A stretch of DNA of 64,000 nt from positions 19,365,001 through 19,429,000 of the forward strand of contig NC_083387.1 of the NCBI RefSeq assembly GCF_031755915.1. The letters run 5' to 3'. A program made the translations under genes and the position numbers. The DNA is from Ziziphus jujuba (Eukaryota > Streptophyta > Magnoliopsida > Rosales > Rhamnaceae). Shown here in pieces: positions 20,606-32,999 of this stretch (position 1 is its first letter; each line of letters begins with the position of its first letter). The notes under the pieces are model-generated. The model was not told where the DNA came from and made no database searches. It saw only the letters and a program-made list of their open reading frames with translations.

Positions 20606-23600
20606 TTTTTTTTTTTTTAATTTTTTTTCTTCTTATCCTTTTTAACGATGTTAGACAAAATAATTACAAAAAATTTTAATCAAAAGTTACAAAATTATTA
20701 AAAAAACTAATAAAATTTTTAAAAAAATAAAAAAATTAATAAATGACCAAAGCTAACGCTTTATACATTAAAATGCGTTGGCTTTGGTTCGGTACTCTTT
20801 TTTTATAATTTTTTTTTTCTTAATTCATATCCTTCACTATTGTAATTTCCATTGATATTTGTAAATTTTTTTAATGATGTTAGACAAAATAATTATAAAC
20901 GATTTTAGTCCAAAGTTCCAAAATCATTAAAAAAGCTAACAAAATTTACAAAAAAAAAATTAAAAAAATTAAAAAAAGACCAAAGCTAACGCTTTTTACT
21001 ATAAAAGCGTTGGTTTTGGTCTCCTTTTCTTTAAATTTTTTTTATTTTTATCCTTGACTACTGTAATTTCCGTTGATTATTGTAAATTTTTTTAATGATG
21101 TTGGACAAAATAATTATAAAGGATTTTAAACAAAAGTTACAAAATCATCAAAAAAACTAACAAAATTTACAAAAAAAAATTCAAAAAATTAAAAAATGAT
21201 CAAAGCCAACGCTTTTTACATTAAAAAGCATTGGTTTTGGTCTTTTTTTTAATTTTATTTTTTATTCTTATCCTTCACTATTGTAATTTCCATGGATACT
21301 TGTCGATTTTTTTAACGATCTTAGATAAAATAATTACAAAGGATTTTAATCAAAAGTTACAAAATCATTAAAAAAAAACTAACAAAATTTATAAAACAAA
21401 ATCAAAAAATCAAAAAATGACCAAAGCTGACGCTTTTTACATTAAAAAGCTAAAAAGCATTGGCTTTGGTCATTTTTTTTATAACTTTTTTATTATAATC
21501 CTTCACTATTGTAATTTTCATTGATGTTTATAAATTTTTTTAACAATGTTAGACAAAATAATTATAAAGGATTTTAATCAAAAATTACAAAATTATAAAA
21601 AAAAATTAACAAAATTTACAAAAAGATAAAAAAATTATAAAATTAAAAAAATGACCAAAGCTAATGCTTTTTAAATTAAAAAGCGTTGGCTTTCGTCTTT
21701 GTTTAATTTTTTGATTTTTTGGATAAATTTTGTTAGTTTTTTTAATGATTTTGTAACTTTGGACTAAAATCCTTTATCATTATTTTGTCTAACATCATTA
21801 AAAAAATTTACAAATGTCAATGGAAATTGCAATAGTGAAGAATACGAATTTTAAAAAAATTATAAAAAAATGATACCAAACCAAAGCCTACGCATTTTAA
21901 TGTATAAAGCGTTAGCTTTGATTCTTTTTTTTTTTTTTTTTTTTAAATTCTTATCCTTCATTATTGTAAATTCCATTGATGCTTCTAAATTTTTTTAATG
22001 ATATTAGATAAAATAATTACAAAAGATTTTAATCAAAAGTTACAAAATTATTAAAAACAATTAACAAAATTTACCCAAAAAAATCAAAAAATTAAAAAAT
22101 TACCAAAGCTAATGCTTTTTAAATTAAAAAGAGTTGGCTTTGGTATCCTTTTTTTATTTTTTATTTATTCTTATTCTTCACTATTGTAATTTCCATTGAT
22201 GTTTGTAAATTTTTTTAATGATCTTAGACAAAATGATTACAAAAAGTTTTTATTCAAAAGTTACAAAATCATTAAAAAAAACTAACAAAATTTACAAAAA
22301 TAAAAAAATTAAAAAATTAAAAAATTAAAAAATTAAAAAATTAAAAAATGACCAAAGCTAACGCTTTTTACATTAAAAAGCTAAAAAGTGTTGGTTTTGG
22401 TCCTCTTTTTTTATTTTTTTATTCTAATCCTTCACTATTGTAATTTTCATTGATACTTGTAATTTTTTTTAACGATGTCAGATAAAATAATTACAAAGGA
22501 TTTTAATCAAAAGTTACAAAATCATTAAAAAAAATAACAAAATTTACAAAAAAAATCGAAAAATTAAAAAATGACCAAAGCCAATGCTTTTTAAATGTAA
22601 AAAGTGTTGGCTTTGGTCCTTTTTAAATTTTATTTTTTCTTATCCTTCAGTATTGTAATTTTCATTAATGCTTGTAGATATTTTTAATGATGTTAGATAA
22701 AATAATTACAAAAGATTTTAATCAAAAGTTATAAAATCATTAAAAAAAATAACAAAATTTACAAAATAAAAATCAAAAAAGTAAAAAATGACCAAAGTTG
22801 GCTTTGATCCCTTTTTTTTTAATTTTTCGTTTTATTCTTGTCCTCTACTATTTTAATTTCCATTGATGCTTGTAAATTTTTTTAACGATGTTAGACAAAA
22901 TAATTACAAAGGATTTTAATCAAAAGTTACAAAATCATTAAAAAAACTAACAAAATTTACAAAAAAAAATTAAAAAATTAAAAAAATGGCCAAAGCCAAC
23001 GCTTTTTAATGTAAAAAGCGTTGGCTTTGGTCCTCTTTATTTAATTTTTTTTATTCTTATCCTTTACTATTGTAAAGTCCATTAATGCATTTAGATTTTT
23101 TTAGTGATGTAAGATAAAATAATTATAAAGGATTTTAATAAAAAGTTATAAAATCATTAAAAAAACTAACAAAATTTATAAAAAATAAAATTAAAAAATT
23201 AAAAATGACCAAAAACCAACGCTTTTTAATGTAAAAAGCGTTGGCTTTGGTCCCTTTTTTTATTTTTATTTTTTTAACTCTTATCCTTCACTATTCTAAT
23301 TTCCATTGATGCTTTTCAATTTTTTTAATGGGTAAATGTTTTTAGTTTTTTTATCGATTTTGTAATTTTTGATTAAAATCTTTTGTAATTATTTATCGAT
23401 TTTGTAATTTTTGATTAAAATCTTTTGTAATTATTTTGTTTAATATCATTAAAAAAATTTATAAGCATCAATGGAAATTAGAATAGTGAAGGAGAAGAAT
23501 AATAACAAAAAAAATTTTAAAAAAGCAAGATCAAAGCCAACTTTGGTCATTTTTTAATTTTTTAATTTTTTTTTGGGTAACTTTTGTTAGTTTTTTAATG

Positions 23601-24240
23601 ATTTTGTAATTTTTGATTAAAATCATTTGTAATTATGTTGTCTAACATCACTAAAAAAATTTAAATGCATTAATGGAATTTATAATAGTGAAGGATAAGA
23701 ATAAAAAAAATTTTAAAAAAGAAGACTAAAGCCAACACTTTTTACATTAAAAAGCATTGGCTTTGGTAATTTTTTTAATTTTTTGATTTTTTTTGTAAAT
23801 TTTGTTAGTTTTTTTAATGATTTTATAACTTTTGATGAAAATCCTTTATAATTATTTTGTCTAACATCATTAAAAAAAATTACAAATATCAATGGAAATT
23901 ACAATAGTAAAGGATGAGAATTAAAAAAAAAAAAATTATAAAAAAAGGGTACCAAATCCAACTCTTGTTAATGTAAAAAGTGTTGGCTTTGCTCATTTTT
24001 TTTTTTATTTTTTTTAAATTTTGTTAGTTTTTTATGATGATTTTCTAACTTTTGATTAAAATCTTTTATAATTATTTTGTCTAACACTGTTAAAAAAATT
24101 TACAAGTATAAATGGAAATTACAATAGTGAAGGATAAGGAGAAAAAAAAATTTTTAAAAAAGGAACAAAACTAACACTTTTTAATGTCAAAAGCATTGAT
24201 TTTAAGGTCCTATTGGTTGCTCTTCTTAGTATTCTTTTGA
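20560..24240. repeat. Array of about 17 imperfect hairpins, about 225-bp spacing
   Basis: Each unit has an AT-rich spacer (blocks CTATTGTAATTTCCATTGA, GTTAGACAAAATAATTA, GATTTTAATCAAAAGTTAC) followed by a hairpin. The arms are ACCAAAGCCAACGCTTTTTA and its complement, with a loop of a few bases. Hairpins are centred near 20583, 20766, 20998, 21232, 21446, 21673, 21902, 22123, 22377, 22595, 22798, 23010, 23231, 23537, 23745, 23972 and 24185. The best (about 22988-23032) is near perfect, while those at 22798 and 23537 have lost their loops. Spacers point forward at 20.6-21.69 kb, backward at 21.69-21.94 kb, forward again to about 23.33 kb, then backward to the end. The whole array is therefore a hairpin of hairpins. 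Confidence 0.92.
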
Positions 24241-25220
24241 ATTACTTCAAGAACATTATTGGATTTCTCCACTTGCAAAAACAAACGACCAATTTTACCG
24301 ATAAATATATTCATTTGTCAATCTTAGGTTCTCCTTCTTTTACCCAAATGAATTTACCATATCTTTTTCCTGTGTAAATTTAAAATATAAAATTTAATTA
24401 TTTTATAAACGAAAACAAATGAAAATTTAACAAATTAAGATTTCTATACAAGCTGTTCTCCAAAGCATTTCCTAAATGAGGATTGGGTTCTTATCCCTCC
24501 TTGACGTTTTTAAATGCATATATTGCCCACATGAGCATATCCGAATCTGTTGAACTTCACTAGTATTTGTTGACATGCTTACACAACTAATCTCCAATTG
24601 TGACTTCTGAAAAAGATAATGCAGGATTTAATAAGCCTTTCGTTCACATTTAAAAAAAAAAAAAAAATTTAACAAAGGCTCACAAAAAGAAAAAAAAAAA
24701 AAAAACCAATGGCTTAGAAATACTAACATTTATCCCAAGTCCTCAATGGATTTGGGATTATCGCGAGGTTTGGGCGGTGGAAGCAATAGAAGAATATCTG
24801 GTGCTGGAATGGTGATGTGAGATGGTGGATTTTATTTGGGAACTTCAAAACACTTACAGATAGTGAATTTTATTTGGGTATTTTAATGGTGGATTTACTT
24901 TGAAAATTTTGAAAGAGATGTTGGATTTTATTTGGAAATTTTAAAATGATGAGGTTTGTGTGAAATAGAAATGATGAATTTTATTTGAGAATTTTGAAAT
25001 GGTGAGGTCTGTGTGAAATAGTGGTGTGAAAGGAAAAGGAAAAGATTTTTTAAAGCGGGAAGGTTAAAGGAAATTTTTTTAAAGGTGCAATTTTCGCACG
25101 TATAACAGGGAAGTATTTAAACCGTTTGTGAGACTTCTTAAAATCTAATGACTGGATATTTTTTTATATTTTTGAACTGTACCATTTTGGTCAAAACCAA
25201 CCTAACTATAAAAAAACTCT
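24205..25220 (-). repeat. Right arm of the large foldback element
   Basis: Inverse copy of 19578-20605 with substitutions and small indels, ending ACTATAAAAAAACTC against a (TA)n tract. The arm-to-arm divergence is far greater than that between 2914-3131 and array unit 1, so the arms are old. Confidence 0.8.
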
Positions 25221-25240
25221 ATATATATATATATATATAT

Positions 25241-26980
25241 GTTTATATTTATATCAAACGGCCGGGCCGTTATTACCTTAGAAACAATAATCAATATGTG
25301 TCCAGATAGTTTAATTTATATAAATAAATATTATTTTTATATATTTCCTTGTTGTTCCCTTGGGCAACTGGGCCAATAGAAAATTGACACGTAGTTAACA
25401 CCCAAAAATGGAATAATTACAATTTTTTTATGTCAATAATAACGTTGGTAGGGATTACTAGAGGCGAGGAGGGAAAGGTCAACGATGGGGATTTGATCTT
25501 CTGGGTCATCCAAAACATCAGATTGATCAATGTCATGGGGATTCTTAGCGAAGGTGTAAATGAAAGGAATGGAGGTGAGTACCAGGTGATTCAGATAAGG
25601 TTTTGACGGTATTAATGACCTTTTTTTTCTTATTTAATTTATCGGTAGAACAGGGGCAGTGGATAGTTAGATACCAGTGTATGCGGTGAAATTGGAGAAA
25701 CTGAAGCAGATAAGAGATATTAATAACAGAGGAAAACGGATAAGGCTTATATTTTCTTTTTATTTTTATTTTTATTTTATTTAAAGAAACGAGAATGCAT
25801 ATATAAATAGGAAATAATACATCAGTTATCATCATTGTTCAAAATCTTAAGAAACATAGAAAATAGATTAATATTCCAATCACAAAATAAAAACTTATTT
25901 TTTTGCTAATCTTGCCATCCAATCTACCGCTTTATTTAGTTTTTCCAAAATAAAAATAACATCAATAAAAATGAACTGATGTATATATTCTTAAATATCA
26001 TTGATCAATATAAAAAGGATTCACAGTAAACAGACGTCTTCTAATTAAAGTAAAATTGCTCGTAAACTCTTTCAAATTACCTTAAAAAAAAAGAAATTCC
26101 TCCATCCTTCTCCCAGTCTATGTTGAAAAACATGAAATATATTATCCATATATATATAATAAGAAACAGTATATGCAGTAATCCAATTTGACCGGTTGGA
26201 TAAAATAGAAAAATTGGAAGAAAGATCATCAAATAGCATAGATATCCATGCAAATCGATGAGGAAAACTAGAACTTCAAGTGTGTTAAGAGTCTAGAGGA
26301 AAGCGGTTTATATTGAAGAAACTGTTTTTAACCGCAGTTGAGCAAAAACAATCTACATTGATTTGATTATTACTGGAGAAGGAAAAAAAAAAAAAAAGGC
26401 TTATATTGTCTGCTTTTTCAAATTGTTAGCTTAAGTGGATATAGAAGCCGTTTCATTTTGGAATTTTGTAACAATGGCAATTGAAGATAATATTGTATTT
26501 GACTATTATTTTTTTTTTTTAACATTACAAATTACTTAAACCCCTGTGTCCTCTATAATTCAAATTTATATGTTATGGTATTGTATTTGACAATTAATTT
26601 GAATATAAAATAAAATTTACCACACCGGAGAGCATTAACTCATATTAAAAAAATACTAAAGTAGTTTTTTAATTCAAAAAAACAAACTAGTAATAAAATT
26701 TAAATTTTCAAGATAAAATTTGAGACAAATATAAAAAATTATGTAATAATATTTTAAAGAATGCCATAGTTTTATGGCAAAGTTAAAAGATGATGTAATA
26801 GGTAAAAAAAAAAAATATATATATATATATATAGCTGTAATAGGTTAAAAAAAAGCAATAAATTTATGGTCTTTTTTTTATTATAAATAATATAATGAAA
26901 TATGAGAAATGCAGTAAAGTTACTAGAAATTTAAAAAATACAGCAATCTAAAGACAATTTTTAAAAATGCAGCATATTGA
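25241..26980. other. AT-rich intergenic DNA, no gene seen
   Basis: Contains a GC-rich island at 25255-25275, poly-A and poly-T runs and a (TA)n tract near 26815. The minus-strand 96-codon ORF at 25545-25835 has no recognisable motif and is rejected. Confidence 0.5.
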
Positions 26981-27105
26981 TGAAGTAATTAACTTAAGTG
27001 GTTGAGCAGTTTTATTTGTGTCCATAACAATATGAGTTCGAATTATATATAATACAGAAGTATTTTGAATAGTTTATAAATTAGATAATTTATTTAAAAG
27101 AAAAT
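26981..27105 (+). mobile_element. SINE-like repeat, copy 1
   Basis: TTAAGTGGTTGAGCA...TTATTTGTGTCCAT is followed by ATGAGTTCGAATT, which resembles a tRNA A box and B box. It shares its whole length, including a TTAGATAA-TTTAAATAATTT-like tail, with 41128-41264. This fits a tRNA-derived SINE. It is diverged and has lost a clear poly-A tail. Confidence 0.5.
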
Positions 27106-27790
27106 GTGACAAATTATAATGACTTTTGGCAGCACTTTTTAGAAATATCGCTAGATAAATGCGGCAACAAGGCACTTTGTAATATGCATATTAGAGACAG
27201 GTTATCAAACATATAAATTATTAATTTTTTATTGGTTAGTAAAGCAAAATAGAATTAGCTGAATATATATAAAAATAACTGCAAGAACTTAAACATAAAA
27301 ATTATGTTAAAAAAAAAAGAAAGAAAATTCAATCTTCGGCCTATATAGTCAGCTTGGGCTTATTGTATAAACCTATTGGGCTGGGTCAAGGAGTTCTTTT
27401 TCTTCCAAATTGTCTCCTGAATGGTTGGTTTTTTTATTTTAGTTTTTCCTTTCACTGCATTAAAATCACCTTTCATTGAAAATTTGAATTCTGATCCTTA
27501 ACTTCGAGATAATTTCTCTCTGAATTCATGTTAGGGTCGAATTGAAATTTCAGTCCCCCAAATATATATGCATACATATTTATATTTATATTTATTGGCT
27601 AGATTCATCTTTCAAGCCTCAAAATAAAGTTTTAAAGTTTAATTATATATTGATATCTCAAAACAAATGTTTAAATAACGAGTAGCTTGATATTTTCACC
27701 TTTTGAGCTTCAACTTTACTAAGTGGGAGTTTTCCCCTAGTCAAGTAATATTGTCAAAATCTGTCCAAAATTTTTCACCAAAACTCTAGA
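27106..27790. other. AT-rich DNA, no gene seen
   Basis: No motifs that I can assign. The left edge of the following LTR-like block lies somewhere near 27.7-27.8 kb and is not sharply defined. Confidence 0.4.
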
Positions 27791-30700
27791 TAAACCCTGA
27801 TCCCATGGAAACCTTACAGGACTTTCCAAAGAAAATTCGGCAGCATCTCTTCTAAGAGTTGGACTTACCATAAAATTTTCTGTACAGAAAGCACACTTCT
27901 ATATGCACCACCTTATTACAATTTATTTTCACAAGTTTGCAGCACTTCAAATAAATAACAGGGAATCAGTCATAATTAATTAAATAACACATCCAACATA
28001 GTATACAAAAAATTTATAAAATTCTAGGTATGATAGTTATTACAATGCAAAATAGATAGGAAAAGAAGAAATGAAGACGTCTCGAACTGTTAGAAATGAA
28101 CAAGTCGTCGAGCTCACCCGTGGTCGATCGACGTCTACAACCTGAGCCTAGGGGAACGAAATTTAAAACTATAAGATGCTAATCATCTCAGTGAGTGATC
28201 CAATCTAATATACAATGCTAATAATAAAATAAACTTAATCAATTAACAATGAATAAATTAATAAATAAGTACTAAGCATTTGAAGTAATATTTTCTCTCA
28301 AAACCCTCACAGTTCACTCAGTTGGAAATATTCCCCCTTTTAAAACGTTTCACAAAACCCAATATTTATATACCCCAAAAATCAATGAAGTAAATAATAA
28401 ATAAAATACAAATAAGTTCAAGCTTACAATATAACCATGCAGGTAATTTAATTACAAATAATTGAATCTATAATAAAATATCATGAAATAAAATAAGGTC
28501 ACAAATAAATGGTAGAATTCATACTAGAAGAAATTAGCACAAATCGAATTAACCAAACAACTTAAACTCAATATTTAATTATAAAATTTATTAATCAATC
28601 CATGAAATAATCAAAGAATTAATAATAAACAAAATACAATTTAATATGCAATAAATCGATTTAATAATAATGAAATCCATATTAAATTTTTAAATGATAA
28701 AATCATAGTAAAATGCATTTTTAAAATACAATTTTAAAATATTTCGTTTTGAAAATCATGTCGAGAATATCCTAACGTACCATACTATATACTAGTGATG
28801 CTCGACGGTGTCCAGCATCCCAAAGCACTGCTTGACAGGGAGGTTAAAGAGAGAATCTGCATCCGATCATCGTGGCGTCCCACCGGACAGATGTTATCAA
28901 TAGTCATCCTGGTCATAGAGGAGGCGGCTAATGCTCACTGTGCATTATACTCTGCCAGTCCTCAAGTCCAATGGCCTAATCATGCGTGCTAATCATATCC
29001 ATATAAACATAGTACAGAACACCAGTACTGTATAAGTGCGTCTAAAAATTATAAAATCATATATATATATATATATATATATAAATGCCATTTCCAATTT
29101 TTTTTATAAAACAAGGGCTAACACCCATCAATACCAATTCATCAATTAATCCATCATCTCAAGATCCAACGATATACATATATGTCCAAAATTTTTCAAT
29201 ACCATAAAATAATTTCATAAATTCGCGTTAATGCGTAATAAATTTATTTATTTATTTTTCTTCCAATCCATGAAATCAATGCTTAAGTCCCATGAATTTA
29301 TAAATTCTTAAAACCATGCAAACAAATTTATTATGCATCAAATTCCCAAAATTTTCTCAACAGTAGTTTAATAAGAAATAAATTTCCAAATTTTCTCAAA
29401 AATCAAAATATAATTAAATTCCATAATTTATCAATATATAATAAATTTAAACTAAATAATTTCTTTCAAATCCATCAATGAAATTAACAATAATTTAAAA
29501 TAAATATTCCTTCAATCCCTCAAAATTCAATATATATATATATATATATAAATTTGTATTAAAATTGCATAATATCCCACAATGCATAAATTCATATAAA
29601 TATATATTTTTATTAGAAATAAATATTCTACAATTAAATTAAAAAATAATTTAATAAAATTTGAAATCATAAATATTTTGATCCAAATTATATAAACAGG
29701 AACACATACATCAAAATCATCACAATTTAGCAATATAAATTCATATAAAAATTTTACTAAACATCCAACACATAAAAGATATTTTTCAAATACTTATTTG
29801 ACATAAAATAGATATAATTTAACATCCGAAAATGAATTTGAAGGTCGATCACTCATCTCGAGCACGCAATTCAATCAAGATTCTCCACGGGATCGATTCC
29901 ACAATTCACAAGTGCTCCTAAAATATCAACATTACACAATATCAAATAAACTAATATTTTATTCAGGTAAATAATATACGGTATCCGGGGGAGCTAACAC
30001 AAAAAGTATCCCAAGTTCACAAATAATATATTGAAACGAAGCTTACAACATGAGAATTGAGAATCGAGTCTCACCTTCTGGAGATCGAACCCGTGGTGGT
30101 TGGAATGTCGCTGGAAAGCTCTTGGAATTCAAGTCCTCGAATCTCACAAACCACCGTGAATTGGAGGAAACTGACCTACGATTTGGGTTTAGGGGGTTCG
30201 GATTAGTGGAAAAAGATGGGCGGTGTGATCGGGAAATCACCTGAATCAAGTTTTCTGACGAACCATCATGGTCATTGGAAACCATCACCGTTGGCAATGT
30301 GTTCGGTGGCCACTGGCCATGATTTTTGGTGGGAAGGTAGATCCGGGGATGGGTGACTCAACGGGACTGGCAGTGAGTCAAACAAAGGTTCAGTTTGGGA
30401 GAAATCGAGGTTGAAATGTTTTCGACCACTCGCCGAAAAAGGCTCCAATCCCGGCACGTCGGCGGTCGAGTGGCCGTGAAAGTTTGGTGTTTAGCCGAAA
30501 ATGGGAGGGTGGAGATGGATGGCTGGGGCGTGTGGCTTAGAAATGACCGGACGACGGTCAACGGTGGTGGTGGTTCCTCTCCCTCTCTTTCTCTTCCCCT
30601 CTTTCTCTCTCTTCTCCCCCCTTTCACACATGCGTTTCAGGCCACATAAAACCACTTGTGGGTGATACTATTCACTCACGGGATTGGTTGAGAACACGAC

Positions 30701-31078
30701 ATGTGGCACACACTGTTCACTCAATTAAAAAATATATTAAAATATTACGGTATTTGAAAAACTTTGCAGGTCCATAACTTTTCAACCAAATGTTCGAATT
30801 AAGCGTACTGATAGTCTATGAACTCATATCAATGAATACTTCATAACCATACATGAGTCAAAGGTAAATTTCACAAGAATAAAAAGTCAACTCTGGCACC
30901 CTCGGACAGTTCGGATCTTAACTTGTTTTGCTCATAACTTTCAAACTGTAGCTTTTTTTTCAACATAATACTAGTCTACAAACTTGGATCGATGCGTACT
31001 TTGAACCCTCTCGGTCAACGACGATCAAACCTGGTCAACTTTAGAAAATTCCGATGTACTTCGGGACAGGGTGTTACA
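27791..31078 (-). mobile_element. Large LTR-like block (gypsy type), reverse orientation, probably solo or truncated
   Basis: On the minus strand the block starts at 31078 with TGTAACACCCTGTCCCGAAG, a start I recognise as common to a widespread plant gypsy LTR family. It continues with family-like sequence (GTTGACCAGG, GAAAGTTATGAGCAAAAC, ATCCGAACTGTCCGAGGG) and on through a GC-richer stretch (30.04-30.65 kb) and AT-rich DNA. The minus-strand sequence before 31078 is RNase H of another element ending in AGAGT, so the block was inserted there. I could not find the matching ACTCT plus TG at the other end; the left limit is a guess and may be a truncation. ORFs of 60-90 codons at 30.04-30.65 kb follow from its base composition. 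Confidence 0.55.
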
Positions 31079-32050
31079 ACTCTTCCTTTGGTTTTTTTAT
31101 AGATGTTGGGATTTTCTAAGAATTCCATTGGCAGAATACGCTTTAACTTTATAGTTGGGGCAGAGGCAAGTTTAGCCAAATAATCAGCCTCCTTATCTTT
31201 TGACCTCGATATCTTAGTAATTTGACACCGTTCCAAGCTTTTACCAATTTCCTTGCTATTTTCAAGTGGGCTGCTATTTTCTTGCTTTTAGCTTGGTATT
31301 CTCTACTCACTTACATAACAACCAGTTGCTTGTTACTATAGATTAGTAGCTTTTGTACACCTACAATTTTGGCCAACTTAACCCAGCTATTAAAACCTCA
31401 TATTCAGCTTCATTATTTGAAGCTTTGAATCCCATTCATAAGGTATATTTCAACCTGATATGTTCGAGTGTTAGGGAGATCAGTACTAGCCCAGCACCAC
31501 TGCCATACTTATTAGAAGCCCCATCCACAGAAAGCCATGTGAGAAGCAAACCTTTGGGCTGCTCCTTAACAACTTGAGCATCTGTAGATGCAATCTCAAG
31601 TAGGCTAGTAAATTCCACAATGAAGTCGACGATCACTTGAGCCTTGATAGACATTTTAGGCCTACGATTCACATTATATTAACCCAACTCCACAAATCAC
31701 TTAATTAATCTTCTTTAAGTATCCGATTTTTGCAAGACATGCCTTAATGATTAATTGGCAAGCACATCGACAGTTTGAGCTTGAAAATAAAGCTTTAATT
31801 TTCAAGATGACGCCACCAAGGTTAGTGCAAGCTTTTTAGTCTTTAGGTATCTTATTTTAGCAGGTACCATTGCTCGGCTTATATAATAGATAGGATATTG
31901 AGTTGTTCCTTCCTCTTGAACTAAGGCAGCACTTAATGCTATGGGAGAGACAACAAAATATAGCAACAATACTTCCCTAAAAGGTGGCTGTGAGAAAAGT
32001 GGGGGTGAGCTCAAATATCTCTTTAGTTCTTGAAAGCTTATTTGCATTCA
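31079..32050 (-). pseudogene. Tat-type RNase H region
   Basis: The connection domain reads FQELKRYLSSPPLFSQP and ALSAALVQEEGTTQYPIYYI (32047-31802). The second, Tat-specific RNase H follows with ALxDFIVEF-like (QVIVDFIVEFTSLLEI), WLSVDGASNKYGSGAGLVLI (31672-31480) and, near the cut, KISRSKDKEADYLAKLASAP (31210-31140). The sequence ends IYKKTKGR(V) where the LTR-like block begins. Confidence 0.8.
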
Positions 32051-32840
32051 TTTGTCTACTCAATTTTTTTGCTTCCTCGAACAAACTTAATGAGAGGCAA
32101 ACACTGATTGATGGCTCTAGAGAGGAATCTATAAAGAGCGACAACTTTCCAATCAATTTTTGATTTCTTTTGCATTATAAGGTGATGATATCTCCAACAT
32201 AGCTTAGATTTTGCTAAGTTAGCCTCACTTTTGCTGCTAATACACCAAAAGCACATTTATTAGGATTAAGTTTTAATTTATACCTTCTAAGGATATTGAA
32301 CATCTCGTTGAGGTACATCAGATGACAAACATTTCATGAGTATATCCATATAAACCACTATAGTTTTACCAGTTTGCTAGGCAAACATGTTGTTGACAAG
32401 TTTTTTATAAGTTGTACCTACATTCTTCAACCTTAATGGCATCATTTTTATAATAATAAAGTCCACGATCAACAATGATGGTCATTTTATCCTGATCATC
32501 TAGATGCATTTTGATATGATTATACAGAGAATATGCATCAACGAAACTGAATAGCTCATGACATGCCATGGAGTCCACTAGCTAATCAATCCTTAGTAAA
32601 GGAAGACTATTCTTGGCATATGCTTTGTTGAGGTCAGTAAAATCCACCCACATTCTCCATTTCCCATTTGCTTTTTCATAAGTACCATATTGGATAACTA
32701 GCTTGGATTATAAACTTTTGTAGTGTACCTCACAGCTAGGATTTTATCGACCTTCTTCTTCAAAGCTTCACATCTTTCGGCATTAAACGCTCATCGCTTC
32801 CACCATATAGCTCGAAAAGATAGTCCACATGCAACCTATG
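32051..32840 (-). pseudogene. Tat-type reverse transcriptase remnant
   Basis: Minus strand, right to left: MKKANGKWRMWVDFTDLNKA (about 32680-32620), KNSLPLLRID, ELFSFVDAYSLYNHIKMH, then DDQDKMTIIVDRGLYYYK. Later come a KVAALYRFLSR-like stretch and CLPLIKFVRG (32150-32090), where the thumb ends. FVDAYSLYNHI stands for the usual FxDAxSGYxQI. The YADD box region is interrupted. Confidence 0.8.
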
Positions 32841-32999
32841 AACATTAATAAGGATCAATATCCAGCATGTCCTTATAAGACCATGCAAACATGCCCAAAT
32901 TTTCCTCGTAAATGTAGTCTTGATTCCTTGGGAGACACATCACTTTTTTGGTTGATATTTTTTATACTTTTGTTTGAATGGTGATTTTTCTTTGATCAT

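Larger units (their letters stand above)
19578..25220. mobile_element. Large foldback element (about 5.6 kb) with a central hairpin array
   Basis: The left arm (about 19578-20605) and right arm (about 24205-25220) are long inverted repeats of about 1 kb. For example, AGGAAAAAGATATGGTAAAT at 20398 is matched on the other strand at about 24352-24371, and GCATGTCAACAAGTACTAGT at 20182 at about 24562-24581. The outer ends abut (TA)n tracts on both sides (TATAGAG at 19575 and CTCTATA at 25217). Between the arms lies the array listed next. No transposase is visible, so it would need help in trans. The element class is uncertain: MULE-type or other foldback elements have such long arms, and the insertion into TA-rich DNA hides the target duplication. 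Confidence 0.8.

Noticed and set aside
20743..24200. CRISPR-like array reading of the regularly spaced repeats
   Set aside because: Spacers are themselves repeated and long, the host is a plant, and there is no associated gene; this is a transposon-type repeat.
30043..30649. Several 60-90 codon ORFs in a GC-richer stretch
   Set aside because: They lie within the LTR-like block on both strands with no consistent frame; base composition explains them.
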